Assembly (NCBI RefSeq): GCF_900103345.1
Contig: NZ_LT629702.1
Location: 5,681,501 to 5,745,500, forward strand
Length of the DNA: 64,000 nucleotides
Reading direction: 5' to 3'
Source of the DNA: Pseudomonas azotoformans
GTDB lineage: Bacteria > Pseudomonadota > Gammaproteobacteria > Pseudomonadales > Pseudomonadaceae
The notes beneath the pieces are model-generated. The model was not told the DNA's origin. It saw only the letters and a list, made by a program, of their open reading frames with translations, and did no database searches. Each line of letters opens with the position of its first letter. Position 1 is the first letter of the stretch. Of this stretch, positions 46,704-55,863 are shown one piece after another. Made by a program: the position numbers and the translations under genes.

Positions 46704-46908
46704 GAAAGCTCCTTGAGGTGATCGTGTTCGGTATGACTGTAGACGGTGGCACCAGGTTCTTCGGGTTTACACATTACCTACATGTTGTAGCGATGCCGAC
46801 GAACGGTCATTTGCCCGGCCTGCGGCAAAGAGCCACACGCGCCGTGCCGGTGGGTCCGCTTCGTTTATACTCCTGCCGATCCGCCTGCAGCGCTCACCGG
46901 GAGAGCTC

Positions 46909-48171
46909 ATGCTCGCCGCCGTAAAACTGACTTCCGCCACCCGCCAGAACCTCTGGCGCCTGACGTTCATCCGCACGCTGGTGCTGGCCGCACAGGCTGG
47001 CTCCGTCGGGCTCGCCTATTGGTTCGATCTGCTGCCGCTGCCGTGGCTGCAACTGGGCGTGACCCTGGGTTTCTCCATCGTGTTGTGTGTGTTCACCGCT
47101 ATCCGGTTGCGCACCACGTGGCCGGTGACCGAGCTGGAATATGCCCTGCAATTGGCTTGCGACCTGTTTATCCACAGTGTGTTGCTGTATTTCTCCGGCG
47201 GTTCCACCAATCCGTTCGTTTCTTATTACCTGGTGCCCTTGACCATCGCCGCCGTGACCCTGCCATGGCGTTATTCGGTGGTGCTGTCGGGCATCGCCCT
47301 GACCCTCTACACCCTGCTGCTGGCGCGCTTCTACCCGCTGCAAACCTTCCCCATCGCCCGGGAAAACCTACAGATTTACGGGATGTGGTTGAGTTTTGCG
47401 CTGTCCGCCGCCGTCATCACCTTCTTCGCCGCACGCATGGCCGAAGAACTGCGCCGCCAGGAAGAACTGCGCGCCATTCGCCGTGAAGAAGGCTTGCGCG
47501 ATCAGCAACTGCTGGCTGTCGCCACCCAGGCCGCCGGCGCCGCCCATGAGCTGGGTACGCCGTTGGCCACCATGAGCGTGCTGCTCAATGAGATGACCCA
47601 GGACCATCACGACCCGGCGTTGCAGGAAGACCTCGGCGTGCTGCGCGAGCAGGTCAAGCAGTGCAAGCAGACCTTGCAACAACTGGTACGCGCCGCCGAG
47701 GCCAATCGCCGCCTGGCGGTGGAGATGCAGGATGTGACCCAGTGGCTCGACGAAGCCCTGAACCGCTGGCACCTGATGCGTCCCGAAGCCAGTTACCGTT
47801 TTCATCTATTAGGGCAGGGCACGGTGCCGCGCATGGCGCCGCCGCCGGATCTGACCCAGGCCTTGCTCAACCTGCTGAACAACGCCGCCGACGCCTGCCC
47901 TGAAGGCCTGGGCGTGCAGTTGGACTGGGATGCCGAAGACGTGACGATCAGCATTCGCGACCACGGCGCGGGCGTGCCGCTGGCCATTGCCGAGCAGATC
48001 GGCAAGCCGTTCTTTACCACCAAGGGCAAAGGCTTCGGCCTGGGCCTGTTTTTGAGCAAGGCCAGCGTGACCCGCGCGGGCGGCTCAGTGAAGCTCTATA
48101 GTCATGAGGAAGGTGGCACGCTCACCGAGCTGCGCCTGCCCCGTGTCGCACGAGGAGATATCGATGAGTGA
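46909..48171 (+). CDS. roxS: Redox sensor histidine kinase RoxS (RegB/PrrB family)
   Basis: 420 residues. Six membrane spans in the first 175 residues include the RegB hallmark GGxxNPF (SGGSTNPFVSYY), implicated in quinone sensing. The H-box is AAHELGTPLATMSV with phospho-His213. Cys252 (VKQCKQTL) lies where RegB has its redox-active cysteine. The C-terminal ATPase has the N box (NLLNNAADACPEG) and G boxes (DHGAGVP; GKGFGLGLFL). It senses respiratory redox state and phosphorylates RoxR, controlling terminal oxidases and related genes. Its stop overlaps the roxR start by 8 bases. Confidence 0.95.
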   Translation: MLAAVKLTSATRQNLWRLTFIRTLVLAAQAGSVGLAYWFDLLPLPWLQLGVTLGFSIVLCVFTAIRLRTTWPVTELEYALQLACDLFIHSVLLYFSGGSTNPFVSYYLVPLTIAAVTLPWRYSVVLSGIALTLYTLLLARFYPLQTFPIARENLQIYGMWLSFALSAAVITFFAARMAEELRRQEELRAIRREEGLRDQQLLAVATQAAGAAHELGTPLATMSVLLNEMTQDHHDPALQEDLGVLREQVKQCKQTLQQLVRAAEANRRLAVEMQDVTQWLDEALNRWHLMRPEASYRFHLLGQGTVPRMAPPPDLTQALLNLLNNAADACPEGLGVQLDWDAEDVTISIRDHGAGVPLAIAEQIGKPFFTTKGKGFGLGLFLSKASVTRAGGSVKLYSHEEGGTLTELRLPRVARGDIDE

Positions 48172-48724
48172 CGAGATCCAAGTCGAAGGCGAAGAACTGC
48201 CGCACCTGCTGCTGGTAGATGACGACGCCACCTTTACCCGCGTGATGGCGCGTGCCATGAGCCGGCGCGGTTTCCGCGTCAGCACCGCTGGTTCCGCCGA
48301 AGAGGGCCTGACCATCGCCCAGGCCGACCTGCCGGACTACGCCGCGCTCGACCTGAAGATGGACGGCGACTCCGGCCTGGTGCTGTTGCCCAAGCTGCTG
48401 GAACTCGACCCGGAAATGCGCGTGGTGATCCTCACCGGTTACTCCAGCATTGCCACGGCCGTCGAGGCGATCAAGCGCGGCGCCTGCAACTACCTGTGCA
48501 AGCCGGCGGACGCCGACGATGTGCTGGCCGCCCTGCTCTCCGAACACGCCGACCTCGACACCCTGGTGCCGGAAAACCCGATGTCGGTGGACCGCCTGCA
48601 GTGGGAACACATCCAGCGCGTGCTGACCGAGCACGAAGGCAATATCTCCGCCACGGCGCGGGCCCTGGGCATGCACCGCCGTACCTTGCAGCGCAAGCTG
48701 CAGAAGCGCCCGGTACGTCGCTGA
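48164..48724 (+). CDS. roxR: Response regulator RoxR (RegA/PrrA family)
   Basis: 186 residues from ATG 48164, preceded by GAGGAG. The receiver domain has acidic pocket Asp19-Asp21 (LLVDDDATF), phospho-acceptor Asp63 (ALDLKMDGDSG), Thr (ILTGYSS) and Lys (LCKPAD). A Fis-type helix-turn-helix closes the protein (ISATARALGMHRRTLQRKLQ), as in RegA/PrrA. It partners RoxS; the coding regions overlap by 8 bases, ensuring coupled synthesis. Confidence 0.96.
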   Translation: MSDEIQVEGEELPHLLLVDDDATFTRVMARAMSRRGFRVSTAGSAEEGLTIAQADLPDYAALDLKMDGDSGLVLLPKLLELDPEMRVVILTGYSSIATAVEAIKRGACNYLCKPADADDVLAALLSEHADLDTLVPENPMSVDRLQWEHIQRVLTEHEGNISATARALGMHRRTLQRKLQKRPVRR

Positions 48725-48793
48725 ACGCCGGCTGAACAATCTGCGGCAGGGCGCACCAAGCCTGGGCTGATCCCCTATGATCAACTCAACCCC

Positions 48794-48892
48794 TGTAGGA
48801 GCGAGCTTGCTCGCGAAAATCGTCAACGATGACGGGGTGCGCTGGATGCCTGCGGCGCTCTCAGGTTTTTCGCGAGCAAGCTCGCTCCTACA
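48794..48892. repeat. REPIN of the GCGAGCAAGCTCGC type, after roxR
   Basis: Arms TGTAGGAGCGAGCTTGCTCG and CGAGCAAGCTCGCTCCTACA flank a spacer of about 58 bases; matches the element at 29921. It lies between roxR and the ABC transporter gene. Confidence 0.85.
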
Positions 48893-48929
48893 ATGGGGGG
48901 CACCCTCTTTTCCCTACCGAGCCTGAACA

Positions 48930-50654
48930 ATGAATCAGAACGCTGAGTATTCCGCGGTCAACGACGCGGTGCGTGGGCAATTTCTACGGCGGGTGTGGGG
49001 GTTGATTACGCCCTACTGGCGCAGTGAAGAAAAGGGCATGGCCTGGCTGCTGCTGTTGGTGGTGTTGGGGCTGTCGCTGTTCAGTGTCGCCGTGTCGGTG
49101 TGGTTCAACAGCTGGAACCGCGATTTCTACAATGCGCTGGAGCATAAAGACTACGACGCTTTTACCCACCTGCTGATGTACTTCAGCGTGATTGCGGTGG
49201 TGGCAATTGTGACCGGTGTGTTCACCTCCTATCTGCAGCAGATGCTGACCATCCGCTGGCGCCGTTGGCTGACGGAAACCTACTTCGCCCAATGGCTGGG
49301 CCACAAAAATTATTACCACCTGGAATACGGCGGCTACACCGATAACCCCGACCAGCGTATCTCCGAAGACCTCAACGCCTTTACCGCCAGCACCCTGACC
49401 CTGGGGCTGGGCCTTATCAGCAACCTGGTGAGCCTGGTGTCGTTCTCGGTGATCCTGTGGGGCGTGTCCGGCAGCATCGAGGTATGGGGCATCACGATTC
49501 CCGGCTATATGTTCTGGGCCGCGCTGGTGTACGCGGTGATCGGCAGTTGGCTGACGCACTTGATTGGTCGAAAACTGATCGGCCTGAGCAACCGTCAACA
49601 ACGGTTTGAGGCGGACCTGCGTTTCAGCCTGGTGCGGGTACGGGAGAACGCGGAAAGTATCGCGCTGTTCAACGGCGAGCCCAACGAGCGCCAGCAATTG
49701 AGCGCGCGCTTCGGGCGAGTGTGGAGCAACTTCTGGAGCATCATGCAGCTCAAGAAGCGCCTGAATTTCTTCACCAGTGGTTACTCGCAGATCGCGATCA
49801 TCTTCCCCTTTGTCGTCGCGGCGCCGCGTTACTTCGCCGGCAAGATCGAACTGGGTGTGCTGATGCAGGTGGCCCAGGCGTTTGGCAGCGTGCAGGGCAG
49901 CCTCAGTTGGTTTGTCGACGCCTATACGTTGCTGGCCAGTTGGCGCGCCACCTGTGATCGTCTGCTGAGTTTCGGTCAGGCCATGCAAGACAACGAAACG
50001 CGCACCATGGGCATTGGCCTGCAGCATCAGGGCGCTGACTTGCAGGTCAGGGATCTGAACCTGGACCTGGCCGACGGCCGTCACCTGCTGCAAGGCGCCG
50101 ACCTGACCGTTGCCGAGGGCGAGCGCCTGATGCTCAGCGGTCGTTCCGGCAGCGGCAAGTCGACCTTGCTGCGGGCCATGGGCAACCTGTGGCCCAACGG
50201 TCACGGCAATATCCGCCTGCCGGCCGAGCGTTACTTGTTCCTGCCGCAGAAACCCTACTTGCCGATTGGCACCCTGAAGGCGGTGCTGAGTTATCCGCAG
50301 GACGACAGCGTCTACCCGGCAGAACGTTATGCTCAGGTCCTGGAAACCTGCCGCCTGCCCCATCTGATCGGGCGACTGGACGAAGCGAACCACTGGCAGC
50401 GCATGCTCTCGCCGGGCGAACAGCAACGCCTGGCCTTTGCCCGCGCCTTGTTGTTTGCGCCGCAATGGCTGTACATGGACGAAGCGACGTCGGCGATGGA
50501 TGAAGAGGATGAGGCAACGCTGTATCAAGCGTTGATCGATCAGTTGCCGGGGCTGAGCATCGTCAGCGTCGGGCATCGCAGTAGCCTCAAGCGTTTCCAT
50601 GGGCGGCATGTGCGGATCGAGGGTGGGATGTTGCAGGAACAACAATTGGCTTAA
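48930..50654 (+). CDS. ABC transporter, fused membrane and ATPase domains (SbmA/BacA-YddA family)
   Basis: 574 residues. The membrane domain covers about 1-340 with spans such as WLLLLVVLGLSLFSVAVSVW and AVVAIVTGVFTSYL, plus the family motifs NSWNRDFYNALEHKDYDAF and NPDQRISEDLNAFT. The ATPase has Walker A SGRSGSGKSTLLRAMGNLWP, signature LSPGEQQRLAFARAL and Walker B LYMDEATSAMD. The family includes YddA and the vitamin B12/peptide transporters BacA-like; the substrate here is unknown. It is a single gene bounded by repeats, with convergent terminator at 50789. Confidence 0.88.
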   Translation: MNQNAEYSAVNDAVRGQFLRRVWGLITPYWRSEEKGMAWLLLLVVLGLSLFSVAVSVWFNSWNRDFYNALEHKDYDAFTHLLMYFSVIAVVAIVTGVFTSYLQQMLTIRWRRWLTETYFAQWLGHKNYYHLEYGGYTDNPDQRISEDLNAFTASTLTLGLGLISNLVSLVSFSVILWGVSGSIEVWGITIPGYMFWAALVYAVIGSWLTHLIGRKLIGLSNRQQRFEADLRFSLVRVRENAESIALFNGEPNERQQLSARFGRVWSNFWSIMQLKKRLNFFTSGYSQIAIIFPFVVAAPRYFAGKIELGVLMQVAQAFGSVQGSLSWFVDAYTLLASWRATCDRLLSFGQAMQDNETRTMGIGLQHQGADLQVRDLNLDLADGRHLLQGADLTVAEGERLMLSGRSGSGKSTLLRAMGNLWPNGHGNIRLPAERYLFLPQKPYLPIGTLKAVLSYPQDDSVYPAERYAQVLETCRLPHLIGRLDEANHWQRMLSPGEQQRLAFARALLFAPQWLYMDEATSAMDEEDEATLYQALIDQLPGLSIVSVGHRSSLKRFHGRHVRIEGGMLQEQQLA

Positions 50655-50670
50655 GTTCAGACTCGGTCAC

Positions 50671-50760
50671 TGTGGGAGCGGGCTTGCTCGCGAATACGGA
50701 CTATCAGTTACCGATGTGCAGACTGACCCACCGCCTTCGCGAGCAAGCCCGCTCCCACAT
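50671..50760. repeat. REPIN (GTGGGAGCGGGCTTGCTCGCG type)
   Basis: Arms TGTGGGAGCGGGCTTGCTCG and CGAGCAAGCCCGCTCCCACA. The spacer contains CTATCAG and CTGACCC, resembling spacers of the 13566-type elements although the arms are intermediate between the two families. It lies after the ABC transporter gene. Confidence 0.85.
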
Positions 50761-50788
50761 TTGATTGATGTGGTTTGTAAGACCCAAC

Positions 50789-50825
50789 AAAAAGCCCGGC
50801 TGATCATCGATCAGCCGGGCTTTTT
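50789..50825. terminator. Bidirectional terminator between the ABC transporter gene and zapG
   Basis: AAAAA, GCCCGGCTGATC, loop ATC, GATCAGCCGGGC, TTTTT: a perfect 12-bp stem with A and T tracts, usable from both convergent genes. Confidence 0.93.
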
Positions 50826-50842
50826 AGCGTTTGAAGATTAAA

Positions 50843-51280
50843 TTACTTCTTCAAACCGTAATGCTCATCCAGCATGCCGGGGGCGTTCGGCGTTTTTGGC
50901 GCGTAGTCCCGTGGTGGCTCCTGGTTTTCCCGGGGTGGGGTCAGGCGCTCCCGTGGGGTTTGCGGTGCATCGGAATGCAGCGCGGCCAGCAGGCGCTGGC
51001 GGGTGATGTCGTCGAGGGCGAGGCGGTTGGCGCCATCGGCGAGGTGATCCTGTACTTCCTGGTAGCTCTGGGTGAGCTTCTTGACCAGGGTCGCGGTGCT
51101 GTTGAAGTGGGTAACAACCTCGTTCTGATAACTGTCAAAACGTTCCTGAATGTCGTCCAGCTGACGTTGCGTGCGGTTAGGCGCGGCATTCGGCAGCAAG
51201 CGAGCAACCAGGAAACCAATGGCGACACCGGCAACCAGGGCAAGAGTCGGCAACAACCAAACTAAGAGCGAGTGTTCCAC
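50843..51280 (-). CDS. zapG: YhcB/ZapG family inner-membrane protein (DUF1043)
   Basis: 145 residues. One N-terminal membrane helix (LLPTLALVAGVAIGFLVARLL) is followed by a coiled coil (QRQLDDIQERFDSYQNEVVTHF) and a Pro-rich disordered tail. In E. coli YhcB/ZapG affects cell-envelope growth and division. It sits divergently next to the alpha/beta hydrolase and trpS genes, as I recall for PAO1. The symbol is by family only. Confidence 0.87.
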   Translation of the reverse strand: MEHSLLVWLLPTLALVAGVAIGFLVARLLPNAAPNRTQRQLDDIQERFDSYQNEVVTHFNSTATLVKKLTQSYQEVQDHLADGANRLALDDITRQRLLAALHSDAPQTPRERLTPPRENQEPPRDYAPKTPNAPGMLDEHYGLKK

Positions 51281-51427
51281 GAGTCCTTCCTCTATAAACG
51301 GCTTTGCTTTACGTTAACGGCTCAAACCTGCGCTGTATACCGCGATTAAGCTCGCAATGATGCCATGCACAGACTTTTAGCTAGACGAGTCGACCCTTTG
51401 AGAGGTCACGGAGTTCATTCCTTGCTC

Positions 51428-52057
51428 ATGCGTGAAACCCCCGTTTTGATCGATGGCCCGGTAGGTCAATTGGAAGCCCTGTATCTGGATCACCCCGAGC
51501 CACGTGGCCTGGCGCTGATCTGTCACCCTAACCCGGTGCAGGGCGGGACCATGCTCAATAAAGTTGTATCTACCCTGCAACGCACCGCCCGCGATGCCGG
51601 TTTGATCACCTTGCGTTTCAATTACCGTGGCGTCGGCGCGAGTGCCGGCACCCACGACATGAGCACCGGTGAAGTGGACGATGCCGAAGCGGCCGCCACC
51701 TGGCTGCGGGAAAAACACCCCGACCTGCCGATCACCTTGCTCGGGTTCTCCTTCGGTGGCTACGTGGCCGCCAGCCTGGGTGGGCGCCTTGAGGCCAAGG
51801 GCGAAAAACTCTCGCACCTGTTCATGGTCGCTGCGGCGGTGATGCGCCTTCGCGATACCGATGCGTTGCCACAAGGCTGCCCATTGACCCTGATCCAGCC
51901 GGAAACCGACGAAGTGGTCGACCCGCAGACCGTCTACGACTGGTCCGCGGCCTTGAATCGCCCCCATGAGCTGCTGAAAGTGGCAGAATGCGGACACTTT
52001 TTTCACGGCAAGCTCACCGATCTGAAGGATCTGGTGCTGCCGCGCCTCTCGAATTGA
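51428..52057 (+). CDS. Alpha/beta hydrolase, small serine hydrolase family
   Basis: 209 residues from ATG 51428. It has oxyanion-loop motif ICHPNPVQGGTM and nucleophile elbow GFSFGGYVAA (Ser near residue 108). A catalytic Asp is in PETDEVVDPQ, and a His is in ECGHFFHGKL. It belongs to the KANL3/dienelactone-like group of short hydrolases common upstream of trpS in pseudomonads. Substrate is unknown. Upstream in-frame ATG 51365 is possible; neither start has a strong ribosome site, but family starts match 51428 (RETPVLIDGPVGQLEA). Confidence 0.85.
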   Translation: MRETPVLIDGPVGQLEALYLDHPEPRGLALICHPNPVQGGTMLNKVVSTLQRTARDAGLITLRFNYRGVGASAGTHDMSTGEVDDAEAAATWLREKHPDLPITLLGFSFGGYVAASLGGRLEAKGEKLSHLFMVAAAVMRLRDTDALPQGCPLTLIQPETDEVVDPQTVYDWSAALNRPHELLKVAECGHFFHGKLTDLKDLVLPRLSN

Positions 52058-52081
52058 TAGCAGTCTGATAAGCGATTACCC

Positions 52082-53437
52082 ATGACGACTCGTACCCGTA
52101 TCCTCACCGGCATCACCACCACCGGCACGCCGCACCTGGGCAACTACGCCGGTGCGATCCGCCCGGCCATCCTCGCCAGCCAGGACGCGAATGCCGACTC
52201 CTTCTACTTCCTGGCCGACTACCACGCCCTGATCAAATGCGATGACCCGCAGCGCATCCAGCGCTCGCGCATGGAAATCGCCGCGACCTGGCTGGCCGGT
52301 GGCCTGGATGTGAACCGGGTGACGTTCTATCGCCAGTCGGACATCCCGGAAATCCCCGAGCTGACCTGGCTGCTGACCTGCGTGGCCGCCAAGGGCCTGC
52401 TCAACCGCGCCCACGCGTACAAGGCCTCGGTGGACAAGAACGTGGAAGCCGGCGAAGACCCTGATGCGGGTATCAGCATGGGCCTGTACAGCTACCCGGT
52501 GCTGATGGCGGCGGACATCCTGATGTTCAACGCACACAAAGTGCCGGTGGGGCGCGACCAGATCCAGCATGTGGAAATGGCCCGTGATATCGGCCAGCGC
52601 TTCAACCACCTGTTCGGCAACGGTAAAGAATTCTTCACCATGCCCGAGGCCTTGATCGAAGAAAGCGTCGCCACCTTGCCGGGCCTTGATGGCCGCAAGA
52701 TGTCGAAAAGCTACGACAACACCATCCCGTTGTTCACCAGCGCCAAGGACATGAAGGACGCGATCTCGCGGATCGTCACCGACTCCCGCGCGCCGGGCGA
52801 AGCCAAGGACCCGGACAATTCGCACCTGTTCACCCTGTACCAGGCGTTTGCAACCAAGGCGCAGGAAGAAGAATTCCGTGCCGAATTGCTGCAAGGCCTG
52901 GGCTGGGGCGAGGCGAAGAACCGTCTGTTCCAACTGCTGGACGGCCAGTTGGCTGAAGCCCGCGAGCGTTACCATCAACTGATGTCGCGCCCATCGGACA
53001 TGGAAGACCTGCTGCTGGTCGGCGCCAACAAGGCCCGTGCCGTGGCGGCGCCGTTCCTGGCCGAGCTGCGTGAGGCGGTGGGCCTGCGTTCGTTCGTCAA
53101 CCAGGCTGCGGCGCCGGTCGCGACCAAGAAGAAAGCGGCGAAGGCTGCACGCTTCGTGAGCTTCCGTGAAGACGATGGCAGTTTCCGCTTCCGCCTGTTG
53201 GCCGCAGATGGCGAGCAACTGCTGTTGTCGCGCAACTTCGCTGACGGTAAAGCGGCTGGCGCGGTGACCAAGCAATTGCAAAGCGGCGACGCGCTGGACC
53301 TGCGCACCGAGGCCCTGGGCTTCAGCGTATGGCTGGACGGTGCCCCTGTGGCCGACAGCGCCGAATTCGCCGACGAAGCGTCGCGCGATGCCGCCATCGC
53401 CGCCCTGCGCGTTGCGTTGACCCCTCTCGAGGATTAA
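52082..53437 (+). CDS. trpS: Tryptophanyl-tRNA synthetase with C-terminal extension
   Basis: 451 residues. This class I synthetase has the HIGH-type motif TTGTPHLGNYAG and the KMSKS loop GRKMSKSYDNTI. The catalytic core fits about 335 residues; roughly 100 more follow a Lys/Ala linker (TKKKAAKAARFVSF). The extra part (DGSFRFRLLAADGEQLLLSR) resembles a DUF1508/YegP-like fold. This longer form is, to my knowledge, normal for Pseudomonas TrpS. It charges tRNA-Trp. A terminator follows at 53467. Confidence 0.96.
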   Translation: MTTRTRILTGITTTGTPHLGNYAGAIRPAILASQDANADSFYFLADYHALIKCDDPQRIQRSRMEIAATWLAGGLDVNRVTFYRQSDIPEIPELTWLLTCVAAKGLLNRAHAYKASVDKNVEAGEDPDAGISMGLYSYPVLMAADILMFNAHKVPVGRDQIQHVEMARDIGQRFNHLFGNGKEFFTMPEALIEESVATLPGLDGRKMSKSYDNTIPLFTSAKDMKDAISRIVTDSRAPGEAKDPDNSHLFTLYQAFATKAQEEEFRAELLQGLGWGEAKNRLFQLLDGQLAEARERYHQLMSRPSDMEDLLLVGANKARAVAAPFLAELREAVGLRSFVNQAAAPVATKKKAAKAARFVSFREDDGSFRFRLLAADGEQLLLSRNFADGKAAGAVTKQLQSGDALDLRTEALGFSVWLDGAPVADSAEFADEASRDAAIAALRVALTPLED

Positions 53438-53466
53438 CCCGACCAAGGGTTGATTGCCATTATCCA

Positions 53467-53496
53467 GGGCCGTCGTTACAGTGACGGCCCGTTTTT
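53467..53496 (+). terminator. Terminator of trpS
   Basis: GGGCCGTC GTTACAGT GACGGCCC (8-bp stem) followed by GTTTTTG, 30 bases past the trpS stop and 20 bases before zapE. Confidence 0.88.
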
Positions 53497-53516
53497 GTTG
53501 CCTTGCTAACGAAATT

Positions 53517-54611
53517 ATGACGCCCCTAGAACGATATCAAGCTGATCTGAAACGCCCTGAATTCTTCCATGACGCGGCCCAGGAAAATGCGGTGCGTCAT
53601 TTGCAGCGCCTGTACGACGATCTGCTCGCGGCCTCGCAAAGCAAGCCAGGGATGTTCAGCAAGCTGTTTGGCAAGAAAGACCACACGCCGGTCAAAGGCC
53701 TGTACTTCTGGGGCGGCGTGGGGCGTGGCAAGACTTACCTGGTGGACACCTTCTTCGAAGCGCTGCCGTTCAAGGAAAAGGTACGGACGCACTTCCACCG
53801 CTTCATGAAGCGCGTGCACGAAGAGATGAAGACCCTGCCGGGCGAGAAAAACCCGCTGACTATCATCGCCAAGCGTTTCTCCGAAGAAGCGCGGGTGATC
53901 TGCTTCGATGAATTCTTCGTCTCCGACATCACCGACGCGATGATCCTCGGCACCCTGATGGAAGAGCTGTTCAAGAATGGCGTGACCCTCGTCGCGACCT
54001 CGAATATCGTGCCCGACGGCCTCTACAAGGACGGCCTGCAACGTGCGCGCTTTTTGCCGGCCATTGCGCTGATCAAACAGCACACCGAGATCGTCAACGT
54101 CGACAGCGGCGTCGACTACCGCCTGCGTCACCTGGAGCAAGCGGAGCTGTTCCACTTTCCGCTCAATGAGGCGGCCCACGACAGCCTGAAAAAGAGCTTC
54201 CGCGCCCTCACGCCGGAATGCACCCAGGCGGTGGAAAACGACAAGCTGATGATCGAGAACCGCGAAATCATCGCGCTGCGCACTTGCGATGACGTGGCCT
54301 GGTTCGAGTTCCGCCAGCTGTGCGACGGCCCACGCAGCCAGAACGACTACATCGAGCTGGGCAAGATCTTCCACGCGGTGATCCTCAGCGGCGTGGAGCA
54401 GATGAGCGTCACCACCGACGACATCGCGCGACGCTTTATCAACATGGTCGACGAGTTCTACGACCGTAACGTGAAGCTGATCATCTCGGCGGAAGTCGAG
54501 CTCAAGGACCTGTACACCGGCGGGCGCTTGAACTTCGAGTTCCAGCGCACGTTGAGCCGCTTGCTGGAGATGCAGTCCCACGAATTCCTCTCGCGCGGCC
54601 ACAAACCTTAG
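53517..54611 (+). CDS. zapE: Cell-division ATPase ZapE (AFG1/LACE1 family)
   Basis: 364 residues from ATG 53517 (MTPLERYQADLKRPEF); an in-frame start 21 codons earlier lies in the terminator and is rejected. It has Walker A FWGGVGRGKTYLVD, Walker B ICFDEFFVSDITDAM, and sensor motif LVATSNIVPDGLYKDGLQR typical of AFG1-like ATPases. In E. coli ZapE acts at the Z-ring and is linked to growth under stress. Single gene between trpS and a REPIN. Confidence 0.93.
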   Translation: MTPLERYQADLKRPEFFHDAAQENAVRHLQRLYDDLLAASQSKPGMFSKLFGKKDHTPVKGLYFWGGVGRGKTYLVDTFFEALPFKEKVRTHFHRFMKRVHEEMKTLPGEKNPLTIIAKRFSEEARVICFDEFFVSDITDAMILGTLMEELFKNGVTLVATSNIVPDGLYKDGLQRARFLPAIALIKQHTEIVNVDSGVDYRLRHLEQAELFHFPLNEAAHDSLKKSFRALTPECTQAVENDKLMIENREIIALRTCDDVAWFEFRQLCDGPRSQNDYIELGKIFHAVILSGVEQMSVTTDDIARRFINMVDEFYDRNVKLIISAEVELKDLYTGGRLNFEFQRTLSRLLEMQSHEFLSRGHKP

Positions 54612-54629
54612 CAGCAACACAAATCAAGG

Positions 54630-54717
54630 GTGGGAGGGGGCTTGCCCCCGATAGCGGTCTATCAGTGCAAGATGTACTCACTGACACACTGCTATCGGGA
54701 GCAAGCCCACTCCCACA
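54630..54717. repeat. REPIN after zapE
   Basis: Arms GTGGGAGGGGGCTTGCCCCC and GGGAGCAAGCCCACTCCCAC, spacer with CTATCAG and CACTGACAC. Same family as 13566, 15296 and 23563; lies between two convergent genes. Confidence 0.87.
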
Positions 54718-54722
54718 TTTGC

Positions 54723-55718
54723 TTACGCAGCCTGTTGGAACTGTTGGCGGTACTGGTTCGGTGACAGCTCCGTGTGTTGCCTGAACAACCGCGCAAAGAA
54801 ACTCGCATCGTCGTAACCCACCTCATAACTGATGGTCTTGATGCTCTTGCGGCTGCCCGAGAGCAGGCCTTTGGCCGTCTCGATCCGCAGGCGTTGCAGG
54901 TAATGCAGCGGCTTGTCGCCGGTGGCGGTCTGGAAGCGGCGCATGAAGTTGCGGATGCTCATGCCGTGTTCCCGGGCGACGTCTTCGAAGCGGAACTTGT
55001 CGGCGAAATGCTCTTCGAGCCAGTGCTGGATCTGCAGGATGATCACGTCCTGGTGCAGCTTCTGCCCACCAAACCCGATACGTCCCGGCGAATAGCTGCG
55101 CTGCACTTCGTAAAGAATGTCGCGGGCTACGGCTTGGGCGATGTTGGCGCCGCAGAAGCGTTCGATCAGGTAGATGTAGAGGTCGCACGCCGAGGTAGTG
55201 CCGCCGGCGCAATACAGATTGTCGGCGTCGGTGAGGTGCTTGTCCTGGTTGAGCTGGACCTTGGGGAAGCGTTCGCTGAAGGCATTGAAGAAGCGCCAGT
55301 AGGTGGTCGCTTCCTTGCCATCAAGCAGGCTGGCTTCGGCCAGCCAGAACACCCCGGTGGCTTCGCCGCATAACACTGCGCCGCGTGCGTGCTGTTCGCG
55401 CAGCCACGGCAACACTTGCGGGTAGCGGGTGCACAAGGTGTCGAAGTCATCCCAGAAGGCCGGCAGCACAATGATGTCGGCGTCTTCAAGGCCGCCGTCC
55501 ACCGGCATGATCACATCACTGAAACTGCACACCGATTGTCCATCGGGGCTGACCAGGCGTGTTTCAAACCCGGGCGTCAGGCCCAGGCCTTGTTGCTTGC
55601 CGTAACGCAGGCTGGCGAGGTGGAAGAAATCCTTGGCTTGCATGAGGGTGGAAGCGAATACCCGATCAATGGCCAAAATGCTGACGCGCCGCAAGGGCGT
55701 GGAGATTTGGTTAGACAT
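54723..55718 (-). CDS. GlxA-type transcriptional regulator (DJ-1/PfpI domain plus AraC DNA-binding domain)
   Basis: 331 residues. Residues about 10-190 form a DJ-1/PfpI (glutamine amidotransferase-like) sensor domain, with GAVLCGEATGVFWLAEA around the nucleophile-elbow position. Residues about 215-325 hold two AraC-type helix-turn-helix motifs (FRFEDVAREHGMSIRNFMRR; IKTISYEVGYDDASFFARLF). Relatives control catabolism of amines and amino acids such as carnitine or arginine. The target is unknown; it is divergent from an acyl-CoA dehydrogenase gene, which could be regulated by it. Confidence 0.9.
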   Translation of the reverse strand: MSNQISTPLRRVSILAIDRVFASTLMQAKDFFHLASLRYGKQQGLGLTPGFETRLVSPDGQSVCSFSDVIMPVDGGLEDADIIVLPAFWDDFDTLCTRYPQVLPWLREQHARGAVLCGEATGVFWLAEASLLDGKEATTYWRFFNAFSERFPKVQLNQDKHLTDADNLYCAGGTTSACDLYIYLIERFCGANIAQAVARDILYEVQRSYSPGRIGFGGQKLHQDVIILQIQHWLEEHFADKFRFEDVAREHGMSIRNFMRRFQTATGDKPLHYLQRLRIETAKGLLSGSRKSIKTISYEVGYDDASFFARLFRQHTELSPNQYRQQFQQAA

Positions 55719-55863
55719 AATTTCATTTATTCTTATAGGGGAAAGTGGTCACCAGACGGCTGGATCGTCTTATTTTTTGTCGCATGTGTCCAGTGTCCCG
55801 TGCTGCTTTCGCGGCATAGTCTCTGTGGGCTCGCCCTTGTCCGACAATCCACGCAGGTGACCC

